A program made the translations under genes and the position numbers. Of a DNA stretch of 64,000 bases, positions 36,388 to 45,485 are shown one piece after another (the stretch's first letter is position 1; each line of letters opens with the position of its first letter). Source of the stretch: Cytobacillus citreus (GTDB lineage Bacteria > Bacillota > Bacilli > Bacillales > Cytobacillaceae). The stretch lies in NCBI RefSeq assembly GCF_018343665.1, contig NZ_JAGYPM010000001.1, positions 283,239 to 347,238 on the forward strand, read 5' to 3'. The notes below the pieces were generated by a model that worked only from the letters and a program-made list of their open reading frames with translations, did not search any database and was not told where the DNA came from.

Positions 36388-37299
36388 CTAGTGGTGGTTT
36401 TGATTAGAATGTTCTTCATGTGAATCATCGACTGATTTTTCTGATTTAGATGATCCGTGATGATGTCCACCATTTTCACCTTCTGGAGGAGGCATGAATT
36501 CCAAGTGAGTTCCAGTGTAAGTGGACTGCCCAACATGACCTGGTTTTAATAATTCATCGAATTTCTCTTCAGTAAGAGGTTCCGCTGCTTTTTTCACTTC
36601 CTTAACCCAATCATCAAATTCTTCTTCAGGCATCGCTTTGACATTGAAGGTATTTTCAGCAAATCCTTCCCCACTAAAGTTGGCATTTCGTCCCATGTAT
36701 TCTCCTGGAACGTCAGCTGCTAAATGCAATGTATTTACCATGTCAGACATTGCGTATTTTTGTCCACCGAGCTGTGGAATCCAGAAGCTCGTGATTGGTC
36801 CGAATGAATAGAGTTTAAATTCAAGTGCCCGATCTGTTGGAATATACAAGTAATTAACTGTTTCGATATTCTCTTCTGGGTAACTAAAATGCCACTTCCA
36901 GTTAGATGTTGAAGCATATACAATTAAAGGCTCTTTATCTTCATACCCTTTCGGTGCTGACTCTACGATATTGTTACTTTGAACGGATACAAAGGAAAGG
37001 TAAGCGACGATTAAAACTGGAATCCCCACACAAATTATTTCAACCCATATATTTGCTTTAATGTGAGGTGGTTCGTAATCTTCACTTTGTTTTGAAGCAC
37101 GATATTTTACTAGCATAATAAATAAAATTACGAAAACAGCAAGGACAATTATCGACATAATTCCAATCGATAACATGATGTCACTTGCTTGCCTTTCAGC
37201 TTGTGGCCCTTTAGGATCCAAAACCAATAGCGGTTCGCATCCTGTTAGCACAGTGACAATAGTGAAAACTATTGATAAAATAGACCATTTTTTTATCAT
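36388..37299 (-). CDS. qoxA: Cytochrome aa3 quinol oxidase subunit II (lipoprotein)
   Basis: 303 residues. The lipobox TVLTGC near residue 19 is followed by two membrane helices and a cupredoxin domain without Cu-A ligands, which marks a quinol rather than cytochrome c oxidase (WKWHFSYPEENIETVNYLYIPTDRALEFKLYS). The C-terminal 25 residues are His-rich (GGHHHGSSK ... HEEHSNQNHH). ATG 37299 has GGAAGGGG upstream; longer frames lack a binding site. First gene of qoxABCD. Confidence 0.96.
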   Translation of the reverse strand: MIKKWSILSIVFTIVTVLTGCEPLLVLDPKGPQAERQASDIMLSIGIMSIIVLAVFVILFIMLVKYRASKQSEDYEPPHIKANIWVEIICVGIPVLIVAYLSFVSVQSNNIVESAPKGYEDKEPLIVYASTSNWKWHFSYPEENIETVNYLYIPTDRALEFKLYSFGPITSFWIPQLGGQKYAMSDMVNTLHLAADVPGEYMGRNANFSGEGFAENTFNVKAMPEEEFDDWVKEVKKAAEPLTEEKFDELLKPGHVGQSTYTGTHLEFMPPPEGENGGHHHGSSKSEKSVDDSHEEHSNQNHH

Positions 37300-37415
37300 G
37301 GAATAACCCCTTCCATTTTTTCTTGTAGTTTCATAGCGCAAAAAATGATTTAACATGTTTCATGATTTACAATTTGATTTTTATATTAGTCGCTCTAATT
37401 ATGAAAGGCAAGAAA

Positions 37416-37433
37416 ATGTGAACAGTGTCACAA
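37416..37433. promoter_or_regulatory. Rex- or Fnr-like palindrome upstream of qoxABCD
   Basis: ATGTGAACAGTGTCACAA fits the Rex box TTGTGAA-N4-TTCACAA at 12 of 14 defined bases, and also contains TGTGA-N6-TCACA, the Fnr/Crp-type consensus. It lies 117 bases upstream of the qoxA start. Either a redox (NADH/NAD) or oxygen regulator could use it. Confidence 0.6.
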
Positions 37434-37730
37434 AATGTTCGAAATTACACTAGTAAATATTGGTATATCAACCTTTTCTTATATGATAATGAATCCTTTA
37501 ATCAAGTCGCTTTTACAAAAGTGGTTGGTTAAATTTCTGCCAAAATGGATGGTATATAATTGTGTGACATATCGTATACTATTATTATTTGGAAAAATAG
37601 TATCCTAAAAGATTAATAGTTTATTCAATAAAAGTGTTTAAAAAGTATCTTAAACGATTTTACTTTTATAGTTATTTTTTTATCCTAGTTTAATTTTAGT
37701 TTGAATCTAAAATGTCTTAAGAGGTGTAAC
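37434..37730. other. Intergenic, qoxA / small membrane protein
   Basis: Very AT-rich. Holds the promoter of qoxA at its left part and of the gene at 37731 at its right part; no other structure recognised. Confidence 0.4.
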
Positions 37731-37925
37731 ATGAAGATTATGTATGCTTTAGTTTTCTGTATCTTATTAATCTCAATTGCCTTAACGCTATTAGTAACTC
37801 GTAAAGGCGACGAAAATTATAGTAGCTCAACAAGAAGAAATAATAAAAATTTATCTTTAATTTATGGGGTAATTATCATCCTTTCAATAATTGCTCTTGG
37901 AGTATATATTTCTTTTTTTGCTTAA
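37731..37925 (+). CDS. Small membrane protein, two helices
   Basis: 64 residues with two hydrophobic segments (IMYALVFCILLISIALTLLV and LIYGVIIILSIIALGVYISFF) and a basic, serine-rich loop between them. GAGGTG is 6 bases before ATG 37731. Unknown function. Confidence 0.65.
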   Translation: MKIMYALVFCILLISIALTLLVTRKGDENYSSSTRRNNKNLSLIYGVIIILSIIALGVYISFFA

Positions 37926-38069
37926 CACCGATACTGTCATTTAACCTATCGAAGTAAAGGTGCAATAGGTAATATGGAAAAATGATCTTTATTAAGTTTG
38001 AATAAATAAAGAAATATGAATACAATAATTAGTATAAAGGGCTAAACAAAGTAATGAGGAATGTAATAT

Positions 38070-39527
38070 ATGGATTGGAAACCAGATCGAAAAGCGAAAA
38101 AAGCTATATATAAACAGCTTGCAGAATATATCGAAAATGGCATAGCAGATGGTACTTTTCCACCTGATAAACCACTACCTTCCGAAAGATACTTAGCTAA
38201 GGAGCTTAACATCAATAGAAGCACAGTTGTTGCCGCATATGACGAATTGGAATCCAATGGGCTCGTTCAAAGAACTAGAGGAAGCGGTACGACCATAAGC
38301 AAAGATATTTGGGGGATTACCAAGAAACGTATACCGAGCTGGAATAGGTATATTGAGGCAGGATCCTTTTTGCCTAATTTACCTGTGACTCAAAAAATTC
38401 GCAAAGAAATGGCAGAACATAAATTGATCGATTTAGCAAGCGGGGAATTGTCGGAGGATCTTTTTCCTATGGATTCCTTAAGAAAGATTACTTCTACTAG
38501 AACTTTTATTGGAAGCTTAGGATATGACCATCCACAAGGCAATGTAATATTAAGAGAAACCATTACAAAACACGTTAAACAATTTCGAAGAATTGAAACA
38601 AATCCAGCATCTATACTTATTACATCCGGAGCCCAACAAGCCTTACATTTAGTCGTTCAATGCCTGTTAAAGCCGGGAGATGCAATTGCCATTGAAGAGC
38701 CATCTTACCATTACAATCTCCCTGTTTTTAAATCGGCAGGGCTCAAAATATATTATTTACCAGTGGATAAAGATGGAATAAACCCTGATGATTTGGTGTC
38801 ATTACATAAAAAACATCGAATTCGGATGATATTTTTAAATCCGATTTTTCAAAATCCTACAGGGGCATTACTTCACAATAATCGGCGGAAAACCGTTTTA
38901 GAAATATCTTCTGAATATGGGATTCCTGTTGTTGAAGATGATCCATATAGTTTAACGTCCTTTTCAGGAGAAGAGATCTCAACTCTAAAATCGATGGATG
39001 TCAATGGAAATGTTTTATATATAAGCTCTTTATCGAAAATCGTTGCCTCAGGACTGCGAATTGGTTGGATAATTGGACCAAGACCCGTTATTGAAAGATT
39101 ATCAGATGCAAAACAGCAAATAGATTTTGGGCATGCTAGCTTTACTCAATGGATTTCTAATGATTTTTTGGAATCGGAAGAATTTCATTCTCATATCAAA
39201 AAATTAGTCAAACAGTTAGAGAAGCGAAGAGATCAAATTGTCAAGAGTCTTAGATTTTATTTACAGGATCAAGTTGACTTTAATATACCGCAGGGTGGAA
39301 TCCATATTTGGTGCAAGTTAAATAAAGATTTTAATGAAGTACAATTGCTGGAAGAGTCAATCAAAAGAGGGGTTATCTATCTACCTGGAACCACAATGGG
39401 ATCCAAAAAGGGATTCGTCCGCTTTACTTTTGCAAGGGAAAATGAAGAATCTATAAATGAAGGAATAAAGAGATTTGCCGAAGCACTTAATGCAGTGAAT
39501 AATAATTATTTAAACCGAGGATCATGA
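38070..39527 (+). CDS. MocR-family transcriptional regulator (GntR HTH + aminotransferase fold)
   Basis: 485 residues. The N-terminal 75 form a GntR winged helix (LAEYIENGIADGTFPPDKPLPSERYLAKELNINRSTVVAAYDELE). The rest is a class I aminotransferase-like domain with the PLP lysine in LYISSLSKIVASGLRIGWI and NPIFQNPTGAL. MocR proteins sense PLP or amino compounds and usually activate adjacent genes. No amine or vitamin gene lies divergently here; targets are unknown. Confidence 0.93.
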   Translation: MDWKPDRKAKKAIYKQLAEYIENGIADGTFPPDKPLPSERYLAKELNINRSTVVAAYDELESNGLVQRTRGSGTTISKDIWGITKKRIPSWNRYIEAGSFLPNLPVTQKIRKEMAEHKLIDLASGELSEDLFPMDSLRKITSTRTFIGSLGYDHPQGNVILRETITKHVKQFRRIETNPASILITSGAQQALHLVVQCLLKPGDAIAIEEPSYHYNLPVFKSAGLKIYYLPVDKDGINPDDLVSLHKKHRIRMIFLNPIFQNPTGALLHNNRRKTVLEISSEYGIPVVEDDPYSLTSFSGEEISTLKSMDVNGNVLYISSLSKIVASGLRIGWIIGPRPVIERLSDAKQQIDFGHASFTQWISNDFLESEEFHSHIKKLVKQLEKRRDQIVKSLRFYLQDQVDFNIPQGGIHIWCKLNKDFNEVQLLEESIKRGVIYLPGTTMGSKKGFVRFTFARENEESINEGIKRFAEALNAVNNNYLNRGS

Positions 39528-39549
39528 AATTTTCATGATCTTTTTTTTA
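39520..39549 (+). terminator. Intrinsic terminator of the MocR gene
   Basis: A GATCATGAAA/TTTCATGATC stem followed by eight Ts. The TGA stop codon of the gene lies inside the 5' arm. Confidence 0.9.
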
Positions 39550-39901
39550 TTTATTTAAAAGTAAATGGATGGTTAAAAAAGAGTATAAGTGGATGGTTAT
39601 AAAAAAAGTAAATCAATTTATTATTAAATAGTGAGATTTATTCACCATTTACTAAAATAGCAAAAATAATGAGGATGTATTGGTTAAAAAGTGGTGAATG
39701 ATTCACAATTAACTCTTTACTATGAGAATTATCATACGGATAAATTTCGAAAATTTTTATAGTTCATTTTTAGTGAAAAAGTAATAATGCTAAATCGAAA
39801 AGAGAGGATGGACTATGAATAAAATGAATTAAGCTAAAAGGAAAATTTAAGTTTATTAACGTACTAAAGTAAAGTGTGTGTTCAATTAAATATCTGCTAA
39901 T
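39550..39901. other. Intergenic region upstream of hemQ
   Basis: AT-rich. Two imperfect direct repeats of GTGGATGGTTA-type sequence lie at about 39563-39605. TGAGAATTATCATA at about 39723 faintly resembles half of a Fur/PerR box. A five-codon frame (39817) is not considered a gene. Confidence 0.4.
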
Positions 39902-39964
39902 AAGATCGCATAAGGAAAACTAAGGCATTCGCCAAAAAGGACTTGGCGAAGGCCAAGTTTTTCT
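39902..39964 (+). repeat. Family H repeat with attenuator-like alternative hairpins
   Basis: Same family as 886-943 but intact. ACTTGGC (39941-39947), loop GAAG and GCCAAGT (39952-39958) with TTTTTCT form an intrinsic terminator. GGCGAA (39945-39950) can instead pair with TTCGCC (39928-39933), which would break the terminator. The element ends 10 bases before the hemQ ribosome binding site, so all hemQ transcripts started upstream must read through it. Confidence 0.65.
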
Positions 39965-39984
39965 AATAAAAGGAGAATGATGTT

Positions 39985-40728
39985 ATGTCTAATGCAGCTG
40001 AAACACTTGAAGGTTGGTACTGTTTAAATGATTTTCGCAAAATAGACTGGACAAGATGGAAAACCTTATCAATCAAACAGCGTCAAGAAGCAATTGAAGA
40101 GATTTTTGAAGTATGGAATCAATGGACAATTAGCGAAGAGAAAGTGGAAGGAAGCCATGCACTGTTTCAAATTATTGGTCATAAAGCAGATATTATGCTA
40201 ATGTTCCTGCGACCAACCTTAAAAGAGTTAACTCTCATTGAAACAGCATTTAATAAAACAAAATTCGCTGAATATACAATGCAAACCACTTCTTATGTGT
40301 CTGTTGTGGAGCTAAGTAATTATCTTCCGAAAGGGGAAGATCCTTATCGTAAACCAGAAATAAGAGCAAGATTATATCCAAAGATTCCTGAAACAGACTA
40401 TTTTTGTTTTTATCCGATGAATAAACTGCGTCAAGGTCAAGATAACTGGTATATGTTACCTCACGAAGATCGTAATCAAATGATGAGGAGCCATAGTTTA
40501 ATTGGCCGAAAATATGCTGGGAAAGTGAAACAAATTATCCTAGGATCAGTTGGGTTCGACGATTATGAATGGGGTGTGGCATTATTTGCGAATGATCCTG
40601 TTCAATTTAAAAAACTAATTTACGAGATGCGTTTTGATGAAGTCAGTGCACGTTTTGGAGAATTTGGTTCTTTTTATATCGGCAGTCATTTAACGAAAGA
40701 ACACTTTAATCGTCTTTTACAGCTATGA
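39985..40728 (+). CDS. hemQ: Coproheme decarboxylase HemQ (chlorite dismutase family)
   Basis: 247 residues. Makes heme b from coproheme III by two H2O2-dependent decarboxylations, the last step of the Gram-positive heme pathway. Motifs: [23 protein letters not shown] with the reactive Tyr just before [16 protein letters not shown] with the proximal His, and [23 protein letters not shown] precedes the ATG. Its product supplies heme for qoxABCD. The leader is the family H repeat. Confidence 0.96.
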   Translation: MSNAAETLEGWYCLNDFRKIDWTRWKTLSIKQRQEAIEEIFEVWNQWTISEEKVEGSHALFQIIGHKADIMLMFLRPTLKELTLIETAFNKTKFAEYTMQTTSYVSVVELSNYLPKGEDPYRKPEIRARLYPKIPETDYFCFYPMNKLRQGQDNWYMLPHEDRNQMMRSHSLIGRKYAGKVKQIILGSVGFDDYEWGVALFANDPVQFKKLIYEMRFDEVSARFGEFGSFYIGSHLTKEHFNRLLQL

Positions 40729-40759
40729 TTACCTACATTTTGCAGAGGAGAAAGGGTGT

Positions 40760-42244
40760 TTGAAAAAATTGGTATCTCAATTTGATACTCCATTATTTAC
40801 AGCTTTAAAAAAACATGCTGAAAAAGAACCGATCCAATTTCATATTCCCGGCCACAAAAAAGGGAATGGTATGGATCCTGAGTTTAGAGAATTTATTGGT
40901 GAAAAAGCTCTATCTATAGATTTAATAAATATAGGACCTTTAGATGATTTACATCTTCCGAAAGGAATTATAAAAGAGTCGCAGGAATTAGCGGCTAAAG
41001 CTTTTGGAGCGGATTATACTTTCTTCTCCGTACAGGGAACAAGCGGGGCGATTATGGCTATGATTATGTCTGTTTGCGGATCAGGAGATAAAATTTTAGT
41101 TCCGCGCAATGTGCACAAATCGATCATGAGTGCGATTGTATTTTCAGGTGCTATCCCTATATTTATTCATCCAGAAGTTGATTCGACTCTCGGTATTTCG
41201 CATGGGATTACACCTGATTCTATTGAAAGGGCACTAGCACAACATCCTGATACAAGAGCTGTGCTTGTTATTAATCCAACCTATTATGGTATCTCAGGAG
41301 ACTTAAAGAAAATTGTAAAAATTGCTCATTCCAGCGAAATTCCTGTACTTGTTGATGAGGCACATGGAGCTCATATCCATTTTCACAAAGAGCTGCCGCT
41401 TTCTGCGATGGAGGCAGGGGCTGATTTAGCTGCAACAAGTGTGCATAAATTAGGAGGTTCCTTGACACAAAGTTCTATTTTGAATTTGCGTGGGAATCTT
41501 GTTTCTCCTAAGCGTGTCCAATCTGTGTTAAGTATGCTGACGACAACTTCTACCTCATATTTATTACTGTCTTCTTTAGATGTTGCTAGAAAATCATTAG
41601 CAACTGTAGGTCAAGCATTACTAGAAGACACAATTCGAAAAGCAGAAGAAACACGTTCAAAAATTAACGAAATTGACTATTTTTATTGTATAGGCAGTGA
41701 AATTTTGGAATCTAGTGCTGCAATATCTATGGATCCAACAAAGCTACTAATAAGTGTAAAAGAGCTTGGTATTACAGGATATGAGGTTGAAAAGTGGCTA
41801 CGAACGCGATTTAATATTGAGGTTGAATTAACTGACCTTTATAACATTCTTTGTATTGTCACACCTGGCGATTCTAAGAAGGATTTGTTGATACTTGTAC
41901 AAGCTTTAACCGAGCTTTCACATGAGTTTAAAAATCATGCGGATCAAAATATAGACACTTCTGTTTTATTGCCTGAAATTCCTCCTTTGGCTCTAACACC
42001 ACGCGATGCTTTTTATGCAGAAACGGAAGTGATTCCTTTTGATCAGTCTGCAGGAAGGATAATAGCAGAGTTTGTTATGGTATATCCTCCTGGGATTCCG
42101 ATCTTTATTCCTGGTGAAATAATTACGGAAGATAATTTAATGTATACAAGAAAAAATATTGAAGCCGGTCTTCCAGTGCAAGGTGCAGAAGATGCTGAAT
42201 TAAAAACAATTCGTGTGATAAAAGAACATTTTGCTATTAAATGA
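40760..42244 (+). CDS. Arg/Lys/Orn decarboxylase family PLP enzyme (SpeA-like)
   Basis: 494 residues of the fold type I decarboxylases typical of Firmicutes (SpeA, YaaO). FHIPGHKKGNGMD near residue 28, TFFSVQGTSGAIMAMI, DEAHGAHIHFHKELP and the PLP lysine in ATSVHKLGGSLTQSS are all present; the C-terminal domain ends in YPPGIPIFIPGEI. Substrate may be arginine or lysine, feeding polyamines; the sequence does not settle it. Start TTG 40760 with GAGGAGAAAGGG. It follows hemQ by 31 bases and may be cotranscribed. Confidence 0.88.
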   Translation: MKKLVSQFDTPLFTALKKHAEKEPIQFHIPGHKKGNGMDPEFREFIGEKALSIDLINIGPLDDLHLPKGIIKESQELAAKAFGADYTFFSVQGTSGAIMAMIMSVCGSGDKILVPRNVHKSIMSAIVFSGAIPIFIHPEVDSTLGISHGITPDSIERALAQHPDTRAVLVINPTYYGISGDLKKIVKIAHSSEIPVLVDEAHGAHIHFHKELPLSAMEAGADLAATSVHKLGGSLTQSSILNLRGNLVSPKRVQSVLSMLTTTSTSYLLLSSLDVARKSLATVGQALLEDTIRKAEETRSKINEIDYFYCIGSEILESSAAISMDPTKLLISVKELGITGYEVEKWLRTRFNIEVELTDLYNILCIVTPGDSKKDLLILVQALTELSHEFKNHADQNIDTSVLLPEIPPLALTPRDAFYAETEVIPFDQSAGRIIAEFVMVYPPGIPIFIPGEIITEDNLMYTRKNIEAGLPVQGAEDAELKTIRVIKEHFAIK

Positions 42245-42312
42245 GAATAAATCATCTTGTACTAGGGAGATAAGACTTAACTTATATAAATACTTTTAAG
42301 GTGGCGATGCAG

Positions 42313-42963
42313 TTGGACTATGCAAAATTGATTGATCATACTTTGCTTAATCCCGAAACAGAGAAAGCAGACATTATACAGCTATGTAAAGAGGCAAGGC
42401 AATTTGGATTTGCATCAGTAGTTGTCAATCCTGTATGGGTAAGCCTAGTAGCAGAGCACTTACAAAAAACAAATGTAAATATTTGTACAGTTATAGGGTT
42501 TCCATTAGGTGCCAATACTCCTGAAACGAAAGCCTTTGAAACAAAAAACGCCATTGGAAATGGAGCAACAGAAGTAGATATGGTTATTAATATTGGTGCT
42601 TTGAAAGATAAAAATAATGCACTTGTTGAACATGGTATCCGTACTGTTGTGGATGCTGCAAAAGGAAAGGCATTAGTGAAGGTTATCATAGAGGCATGTC
42701 TATTAACGGATGAAGAGATCATAAGGGCATGTGCGATATCAGTGAAATCCGGTGCAGATTATGTCAAAACCTCAACAGGATTTTCTTTGCATGGAGCAAC
42801 TGTTGAGGATGTATCATTAATGAGAAAAGCTGTAGGACAAGCAATTGGGGTTAAAGCCTCTGGGGGCGTCCGGAACATTGATGATATTAAAGCAATTGTC
42901 GAAGCTGGAGCAACAAGAATAGGTACTAGTTCAGCTGTAAAAATTTTTTCGGATAGCAAGTGA
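42313..42963 (+). CDS. deoC: Deoxyribose-phosphate aldolase
   Basis: About 216 residues. Cleaves 2-deoxyribose-5-phosphate to glyceraldehyde-3-phosphate and acetaldehyde in deoxynucleoside salvage. Family motifs: [49 protein letters not shown] (Lys), [12 protein letters not shown] with the Schiff-base Lys, and [12 protein letters not shown] 42313 suits AAGGTGG at 42299-42305; GTG 42301 and ATG 42307 lie on or next to it. No other deo gene adjoins. Confidence 0.94.
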   Translation: MDYAKLIDHTLLNPETEKADIIQLCKEARQFGFASVVVNPVWVSLVAEHLQKTNVNICTVIGFPLGANTPETKAFETKNAIGNGATEVDMVINIGALKDKNNALVEHGIRTVVDAAKGKALVKVIIEACLLTDEEIIRACAISVKSGADYVKTSTGFSLHGATVEDVSLMRKAVGQAIGVKASGGVRNIDDIKAIVEAGATRIGTSSAVKIFSDSK

Positions 42964-43406
42964 AGCCAAGTTGAGAAACTAGAATAAAAAACATATTACT
43001 AAAATTAATTATTATGTAAGAAAAATGTTAAATTATCAGAAGTGTTTATCCTAGCTTATCCTATAGGTCTATCATTGGTAGAATAATAGGGTAAGGTTCG
43101 GAAGATAGAAGGAAAGACTGGCATTGATACTTGGGAACTCAATACCTGAACTAGGATAAGCTCGGATCAAATTAGAAAAGCTACTGTATACTTAGTAAAA
43201 GTAGCTGAACTCTTGACTGTTAGCAGTATTTATTAAACCTGTTGGATCTCCCAATAGGAATACATCGATAATTACCTATTACAGTAGAATGGATCGTTTT
43301 GGGAAAAGGGGATTGAGCTCAAATTTTCCTTAGTCAATGACAAAGATTCTTTAATAAATTGAAGCTGATTTCCTTTTGATTTGGAAATTGGCTTTTTTTG
43401 ATTCCA
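42964..43406. other. Intergenic region deoC / benE with possible decayed gene
   Basis: AGCTTATCCTA near 43051 and its complement near 43153 form a long-range inverted repeat, and AGCTACT/AGTAGCT near 43180-43205 a hairpin. One frame reads KTGIDTWELNT and SSDQIRKATVYLVKVAELL with stops between, slightly like a helix-turn-helix protein. Not strong enough to call a gene. Confidence 0.35.
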
Positions 43407-44639
43407 TTAAGCCGTTTTCTTTCCCTTTTTCTCCATATTTTTCATCGCGTCAGTTTCAATATATCGAGCAATAAAAGCACCCACCAATAATGACCAAACT
43501 GGAGCACTTACATTTAGGATAGTAATATTGGACAAGGCAATAATAAAGGCAAATGCTGCACTTATTTTAATAGAGTGTCTTGAGAAACTTTGATGCAAAC
43601 TATTGCTGAAAACACTAAGAAGGGAAAACCCAACAATGATCGAAATGAACTCTTTCGGTAAGGCCTGAATAAGGGGAACGAGTTTCCACGAAAAAATTCC
43701 GAATACGAGAAGGAGAATACCAGTGACAACTGCCCCCATATACCTTTTTTCCTTCGGCCCTGCTTCCTCATCTGAACAAATTACAGTTGCCATTCCAGCA
43801 ATATTTGCCGATTGACCACCAAAAAAGCTTGTTATTATTGAAAACAATCCACTTAAAGTAATAATTTTATTTACAGGAGTTCGAAAATTATTTTGTTCCA
43901 ATGCACCAACCGCAACAGCTGCATCATTACTTAAAATGATTAGGGCAAGAGGGATAGAAATAGAAAGGAAACTCACCTTATTGAATTCAGGTACCTGAAT
44001 TTGCGGTATAATCCCACCTGATGACCATTCACCGCTATTCAATGGATAGAACAGCATTAATACAATAAATCCAATTACAATCGCTGCAATCACAGGTGGA
44101 ATCTTTGTCCTCCATCTACTAAAAATAAAAAAAGTGACTAGAGAAAGGAATCCAACGATCAATAATTGGTTTATGGAAATAATAAAATTCACCATATACT
44201 TCGTAATCATCCCAGCCAGCATGGCCGATATAATTTCCTTCGGTACGAAATTCATTAATTTAGAGAAAAAACCTTGAAGTCCAATGAGTAACATTAAAAT
44301 CCCTGAAACGATATATGCACCAATTAATTCATTAAAGGTAAACTGGGATGTCATAGTTGCTAGAAATGCAACTCCGGTGAGCGAATGCCCGCCAACGATC
44401 GGTATCCGATAATATAAAGGCAGGATTATCCCGAATAACCCTCCAAACACGTAGACTGCAAATATCCATAGCACTGTTTGTGCCATGGTAAAGTTTCCAT
44501 TTGATGATGATTCCAAAATAAGAGCACTTGGTCCAGTAATAATGAATATTCCCGCAACAATTCCTGCTGCTATATTTTTATGATTTAAATCTTTGTAAGG
44601 ATTCCTCCTCCATTTATGATTTTCTTGACTACTATTCAT
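43407..44639 (-). CDS. BenE-family (benzoate/H+ symporter-like) membrane transporter
   Basis: 410 residues with about 12 helices. KNIAAGIVAGIFIITGPSALILESS, IPIVGGHSLTGVAFLATMT, FSKLMNFVPKEIISAMLAGMI and FFGGQSANIAGMATVIC are shared with the BenE branch of the NCS2/SulP-like fold. Benzoate is the reference substrate, but no aromatic degradation gene is near, so the cargo is uncertain. AAGGGGAG precedes ATG 44639 on the minus strand. Confidence 0.85.
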   Translation of the reverse strand: MNSSQENHKWRRNPYKDLNHKNIAAGIVAGIFIITGPSALILESSSNGNFTMAQTVLWIFAVYVFGGLFGIILPLYYRIPIVGGHSLTGVAFLATMTSQFTFNELIGAYIVSGILMLLIGLQGFFSKLMNFVPKEIISAMLAGMITKYMVNFIISINQLLIVGFLSLVTFFIFSRWRTKIPPVIAAIVIGFIVLMLFYPLNSGEWSSGGIIPQIQVPEFNKVSFLSISIPLALIILSNDAAVAVGALEQNNFRTPVNKIITLSGLFSIITSFFGGQSANIAGMATVICSDEEAGPKEKRYMGAVVTGILLLVFGIFSWKLVPLIQALPKEFISIIVGFSLLSVFSNSLHQSFSRHSIKISAAFAFIIALSNITILNVSAPVWSLLVGAFIARYIETDAMKNMEKKGKKTA

Positions 44640-44724
44640 GCTTGACTCCCCTTTTTTCGATATGAAATTGTAATTCTATCGTATAATTCGTATTTATCCC
44701 TCGGATGAGATAGACGGAATGGAA

Positions 44725-44940
44725 TTTATCGCAGATTAACGGTCAGTAAGACCCCCACCTCAAGATTGAGAGAGAAGCGAGGAAGATAGGTGGGAGACAA
44801 CTGCCCGTAAAAGCCCGACGACGGACACGATGTCCTAGTCAGGCGAAAGCCACAGGACGTGGCGTTTTGAGCGTGATTGGTTCAACTAACCATCAGTGGG
44901 GGATGGAAAAAACCCCCACTGACGGAAGTTTCACTTTATT
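44725..44940 (+). repeat. Structured intergenic repeat (family E/F, short form, with B/C core)
   Basis: Both ends match 14908-15189. The stem CCATCAGTGGGGG/CCCCCACTGACGG (44890-44902, 44913-44925) has a 10-base loop. The middle (44816-44890) instead matches the core of 17965-18158: GGACACGATGTCC at 44823-44835, then CTAGTC, then GCCACAGGACGTGGC at 44849-44863. It is thus a chimera of two repeat families. Confidence 0.82.
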
Positions 44941-45124
44941 CTTTTATATTAGAATATTTAGAAATTTATTGACCCTCCAATTCAAAACTTTTTCAACCAT
45001 CCATTAATTAATATAATACTGGAATAATAATTTGCTGTGACTTTTTCCTCATAGAAGGTTGACAGAATATATCGATTATTGTAGACTACATGTAACAATT
45101 TAATAAGACCTCACTTTTTACTAG

Positions 45125-45265
45125 TGAGGTAGAGGCGCGATATTTAACAGTCTTTAGCGGAGCTTGAGAAGCTATGATGCTATTGAGAAGGAAATGTCGC
45201 CGAAGCTTGTAATATTCTCAGTATTACTTGCTGGGTCTGCAGTTAAGAACTGCAGGACTGTCTCA
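45125..45265 (+). ncRNA. Lysine riboswitch (L box)
   Basis: P1 is TGAGGTAG/CTGTCTCA. The conserved L-box blocks appear in order: GGTAGAGGCGCGA, GGAG, AAGGAAATGTCGCCGAAGC, TTGCTGGG, then the stem CTGCAGTT/AACTGCAG closing with GGACTGTC. This is very close to the lysC leader of B. subtilis. Lysine binding stabilises P1 and favours the terminator at 45341. It sits 220 bases before an amino acid ABC operon, which it should repress when lysine is plentiful. Confidence 0.95.
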
Positions 45266-45340
45266 ATAAACATCCCGGTTTATTGAGTTGTGCTATCTCA
45301 TTTAGGGAAAGAAGAGGACTTTAGGGCAAATGTACAATGC

Positions 45341-45371
45341 GAGACCTGAGTTTACCTCAGGTCTCTTTTTA
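45341..45371 (+). terminator. Riboswitch-controlled terminator
   Basis: GAGACCTGAG/CTCAGGTCTC 10-bp stem with a loop of about 5 bases, then TTTTTATT. A further perfect hairpin, CTCAATAAAC/GTTTATTGAG at 45262-45287, overlaps the 3' arm of P1 and is a candidate switching element. Confidence 0.88.
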
Positions 45372-45485
45372 TTGTGTGAATTGACCGAATAAATGGAATA
45401 ATGCGACTTTTGTAATTGAGTGGCATGCATACCTTTCCGATTATGGAAATATATTAAACTATCATAACAAAAGGGGAGAAGCCTC

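Noticed and set aside
39720-39740. Fur or PerR box upstream of hemQ
   Set aside because: TGAGAATTATCATA matches only part of the 7-1-7 consensus and lies more than 240 bases from hemQ.
43100-43260. Helix-turn-helix gene remnant downstream of deoC
   Set aside because: Short protein-like strings in one frame are interrupted by stops and could not be tied to a family.
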